This document shows positions 62,798 to 64,000 of a DNA stretch of 64,000 bases, one piece after another. The stretch is from DASRQZ01 sp964571275. Lineage in GTDB: Bacteria > Myxococcota_A > Polyangia > Fen-1088. The notes below the pieces were generated by a model. The model saw only the letters and a program-made list of their open reading frames with translations, was not told the DNA's origin and did no database searches. The stretch is taken from the NCBI GenBank assembly GCA_964571275.1, contig CAZNCQ010000005.1, positions 13,606 to 77,605 on the forward strand. Direction: 5' to 3'. Positions within the stretch are counted from its first letter, which is position 1; each line of letters begins with the position of its first letter. A program made the position numbers and the translations under genes.

Positions 62798-63619
62798 TCA
62801 CGCATCGACGATGATCACGTGCGCGCGCATCCTGCCTCCGATCGCGCCTCGGCCGAACCGGCTGGCGATCGCGGCATCGGCGACGTCCGTCGCTTCCGCC
62901 AGCCGCGAAGGGTCGCGCGCCTCGATCTCGTTTCGCAGCGGGGTTCCCTGACAGAACGCGATCGCCGGAATGCGTGCGGACGCGGCTCGACTGCGCGCGT
63001 CCACCGTTGTGATGTCGGGAGAGGCCGCGAATCCGGCGCTCGCGAGATCTCGCTCGATCCTGCGCTTGTCGTGGTAGCCGTGCGGCGTTCGCTCCATGAA
63101 GCGAGGCGGATCGGTGGGGAAGACCGATTCCATCGCCTGCGTCACCGTGTTCGCGAAGTCATTCTCCGCCAGTCGGTCCCACACATTGAAGACGAAGACG
63201 CCTCCGCGCGCGAGCACGCGGCGAGCCTCCGCGAACGCCCTGGCCTTGTCGGGAACGAACATGACGCCGAACTGGCACACGACCGCGTCGAATGAGCCAT
63301 CGGGGAACGGCAGCTGCATCGCGTCCGCCTGACGCCATACAATGGCGCGCGAGGTGCCGGCCGCTGACGCCCGGTCGAGCATCGCCTGGTTGAGATCGGT
63401 CGCCACGATCGAGGTGTCCGCGGGCGTCGATGCGGCCAGCGCCCGCGTGACCACGCCGGTCCCGGCGGCAATCTCGAGGATGCGCGAAGGAGGCCGCGCC
63501 CGCACCCGGTTGACGATGTCGGCCGCGTAGGGCTCGAAGAGCATCGGCACCAGATAAGTCTCGTAGATCTTCGGGATCGATCCCTCGAACTTGCCGTCGA
63601 GCGAGGACGAGCGGTTCAT
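62798..63619 (-). CDS. UbiE-like SAM-dependent methyltransferase
   Basis: The ATG at 63619 gives 273 residues. Motif I is ILEIAAGTGVVTRALAAS, then IVATDLNQAMLDRA, QADAMQLPFPDGSFDAVVCQ and GGVFVFNVWDRLAENDF. This is a common class I methyltransferase with a ubiquinone-methylase-like core; the acceptor is unknown. An in-frame ATG further up (63655) would add 12 residues. Confidence 0.85.
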   Translation of the reverse strand: MNRSSSLDGKFEGSIPKIYETYLVPMLFEPYAADIVNRVRARPPSRILEIAAGTGVVTRALAASTPADTSIVATDLNQAMLDRASAAGTSRAIVWRQADAMQLPFPDGSFDAVVCQFGVMFVPDKARAFAEARRVLARGGVFVFNVWDRLAENDFANTVTQAMESVFPTDPPRFMERTPHGYHDKRRIERDLASAGFAASPDITTVDARSRAASARIPAIAFCQGTPLRNEIEARDPSRLAEATDVADAAIASRFGRGAIGGRMRAHVIIVDA

Positions 63620-63673
63620 TGAGTCAGTCTCTCGCCTCATGGGGTCGTACCGCAAATCTGATACATAGAGGGC

Positions 63674-63760
63674 ATGCAGCCTCTGCCCGACGAGCGCGCT
63701 CGCCTCGCGCAGCTCTTGCCCGAGCCGATCACCGTCGGCCTTTCGGGCGCGGCGGTCTAA
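63674..63760 (+). CDS. Short frame of unknown status
   Basis: An ATG-started frame of 28 residues (MQPLPDERARLAQLLPEPIT and eight more) lies after the divergent methyltransferase and ahead of the amidotransferase remnant. Codon use is gene-like. It may be the decayed start of the gene whose end follows, or the beginning of an unrelated broken gene. Confidence 0.3.
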   Translation: MQPLPDERARLAQLLPEPITVGLSGAAV

Positions 63761-63780
63761 GCCGTGACGGCGTCGCGTGA

Positions 63781-63999
63781 GCGCACCACTCCCTATTCGC
63801 GCGCCGGGAGACGCTGCCGCCCGAGCTGGCCGTCACCGCGGAGAGCGACGACGGCATCCCGATGGCGGTCGAGCACGCACTCCTCCCGCTCGCCGGCGTG
63901 CGATTCCACCCCGAGTCCCTGCTGACGATCGGCGACGACGTCGGCCTGCGCATCATCGAGAACGTCGTCGCGGGGGCGCTGCAAAGGCGCGCGGCATGA
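63781..63999 (+). pseudogene. C-terminal remnant of a class I glutamine amidotransferase (TrpG/PabA-like)
   Basis: After an in-frame stop (63778-63780) the sequence reads AHHSLFARRETLPPELAVTA, then ESDDGIPMAVEHALLPLAGV and RFHPESLLTIGDDVGLRIIE, ending at 63997-63999. This matches the last third of anthranilate- or aminodeoxychorismate-synthase glutaminase subunits, including the catalytic HPE. The N-terminal two thirds, with the nucleophile cysteine, are absent, so this is a broken gene or the product of a deletion. The window ends one base later. Confidence 0.7.
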
Positions 64000-64000
64000 C

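Overview
The window looks like a chromosomal segment of a high-GC Myxococcota (deltaproteobacterial, Polyangia-like) genome. Clues are a TIGR03001-type (myxobacterial) sigma factor, a membrane Ser/Thr kinase with a zinc anti-sigma-like N-terminus, TPR proteins ending in a membrane anchor, a DUF4331 protein, and many lipoproteins that join a lipobox to long Gly-, Asp- or Pro-rich linkers. No rRNA, tRNA, CRISPR, transposase or phage gene was seen. A 100-N scaffold gap (3088-3187) lies inside a 12-bp tandem repeat at the end of a transporter gene and is probably an assembly artefact.

Left part (1-13 kb): a partial spermidine-synthase-type membrane protein with a 2-oxoglutarate dioxygenase; a TonB-like protein; an EamA exporter with a His-rich tail; a rhodanese; an alpha/beta hydrolase; an AlkB dioxygenase translationally coupled to an ECF sigma factor with a SnoaL-like tail; an ammonium transporter; and a divergent sigma-54-type response regulator / histidine kinase pair. 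13-24 kb: a Tat-exported acetamidase/formamidase, then a run of secreted lipoproteins, two related TPR proteins, a DUF4331 protein, a GH53 galactanase and a lower-GC patch (about 20.9-23.2 kb) of unrecognised lipoproteins.

24-36 kb: a signalling locus in which a zinc-finger Ser/Thr kinase sits between two sigma factors; a PHB-depolymerase-like esterase; a stand-alone LigD-type polymerase beside DNA polymerase IV; a trypsin-like protease fused to a lectin-like propeller; a DHFR-like reductase; a SnoaL-like lipoprotein and divergent LysR regulator with a clear dyad between them; a Tat lipoprotein esterase and a GNAT acetyltransferase. 36-42 kb is a small surface-glycan locus (GT-C-like membrane protein, GT2-methyltransferase fusion, DegT aminotransferase, methyltransferase), the last three with overlapping ends.

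42-64 kb: a BNR lipoprotein, a cupin/MarR divergent pair with an operator-like palindrome over a promoter, an eight-haem cytochrome coupled to a four-helix membrane protein, a Tat purple acid phosphatase, a radical SAM enzyme, two more secreted proteins, an M1-like peptidase downstream of RtcB, a Vgb-like protein, a winged-helix regulator divergent from a DUF899-DUF2182 pair, a flavin disulfide reductase with DUF4126, an SDR, a methyltransferase and a glutamine-amidotransferase remnant at the right edge. Genes are tightly packed, with many ATGA stop/start overlaps. The only gene-free stretch above 300 bases is 9170-9601.
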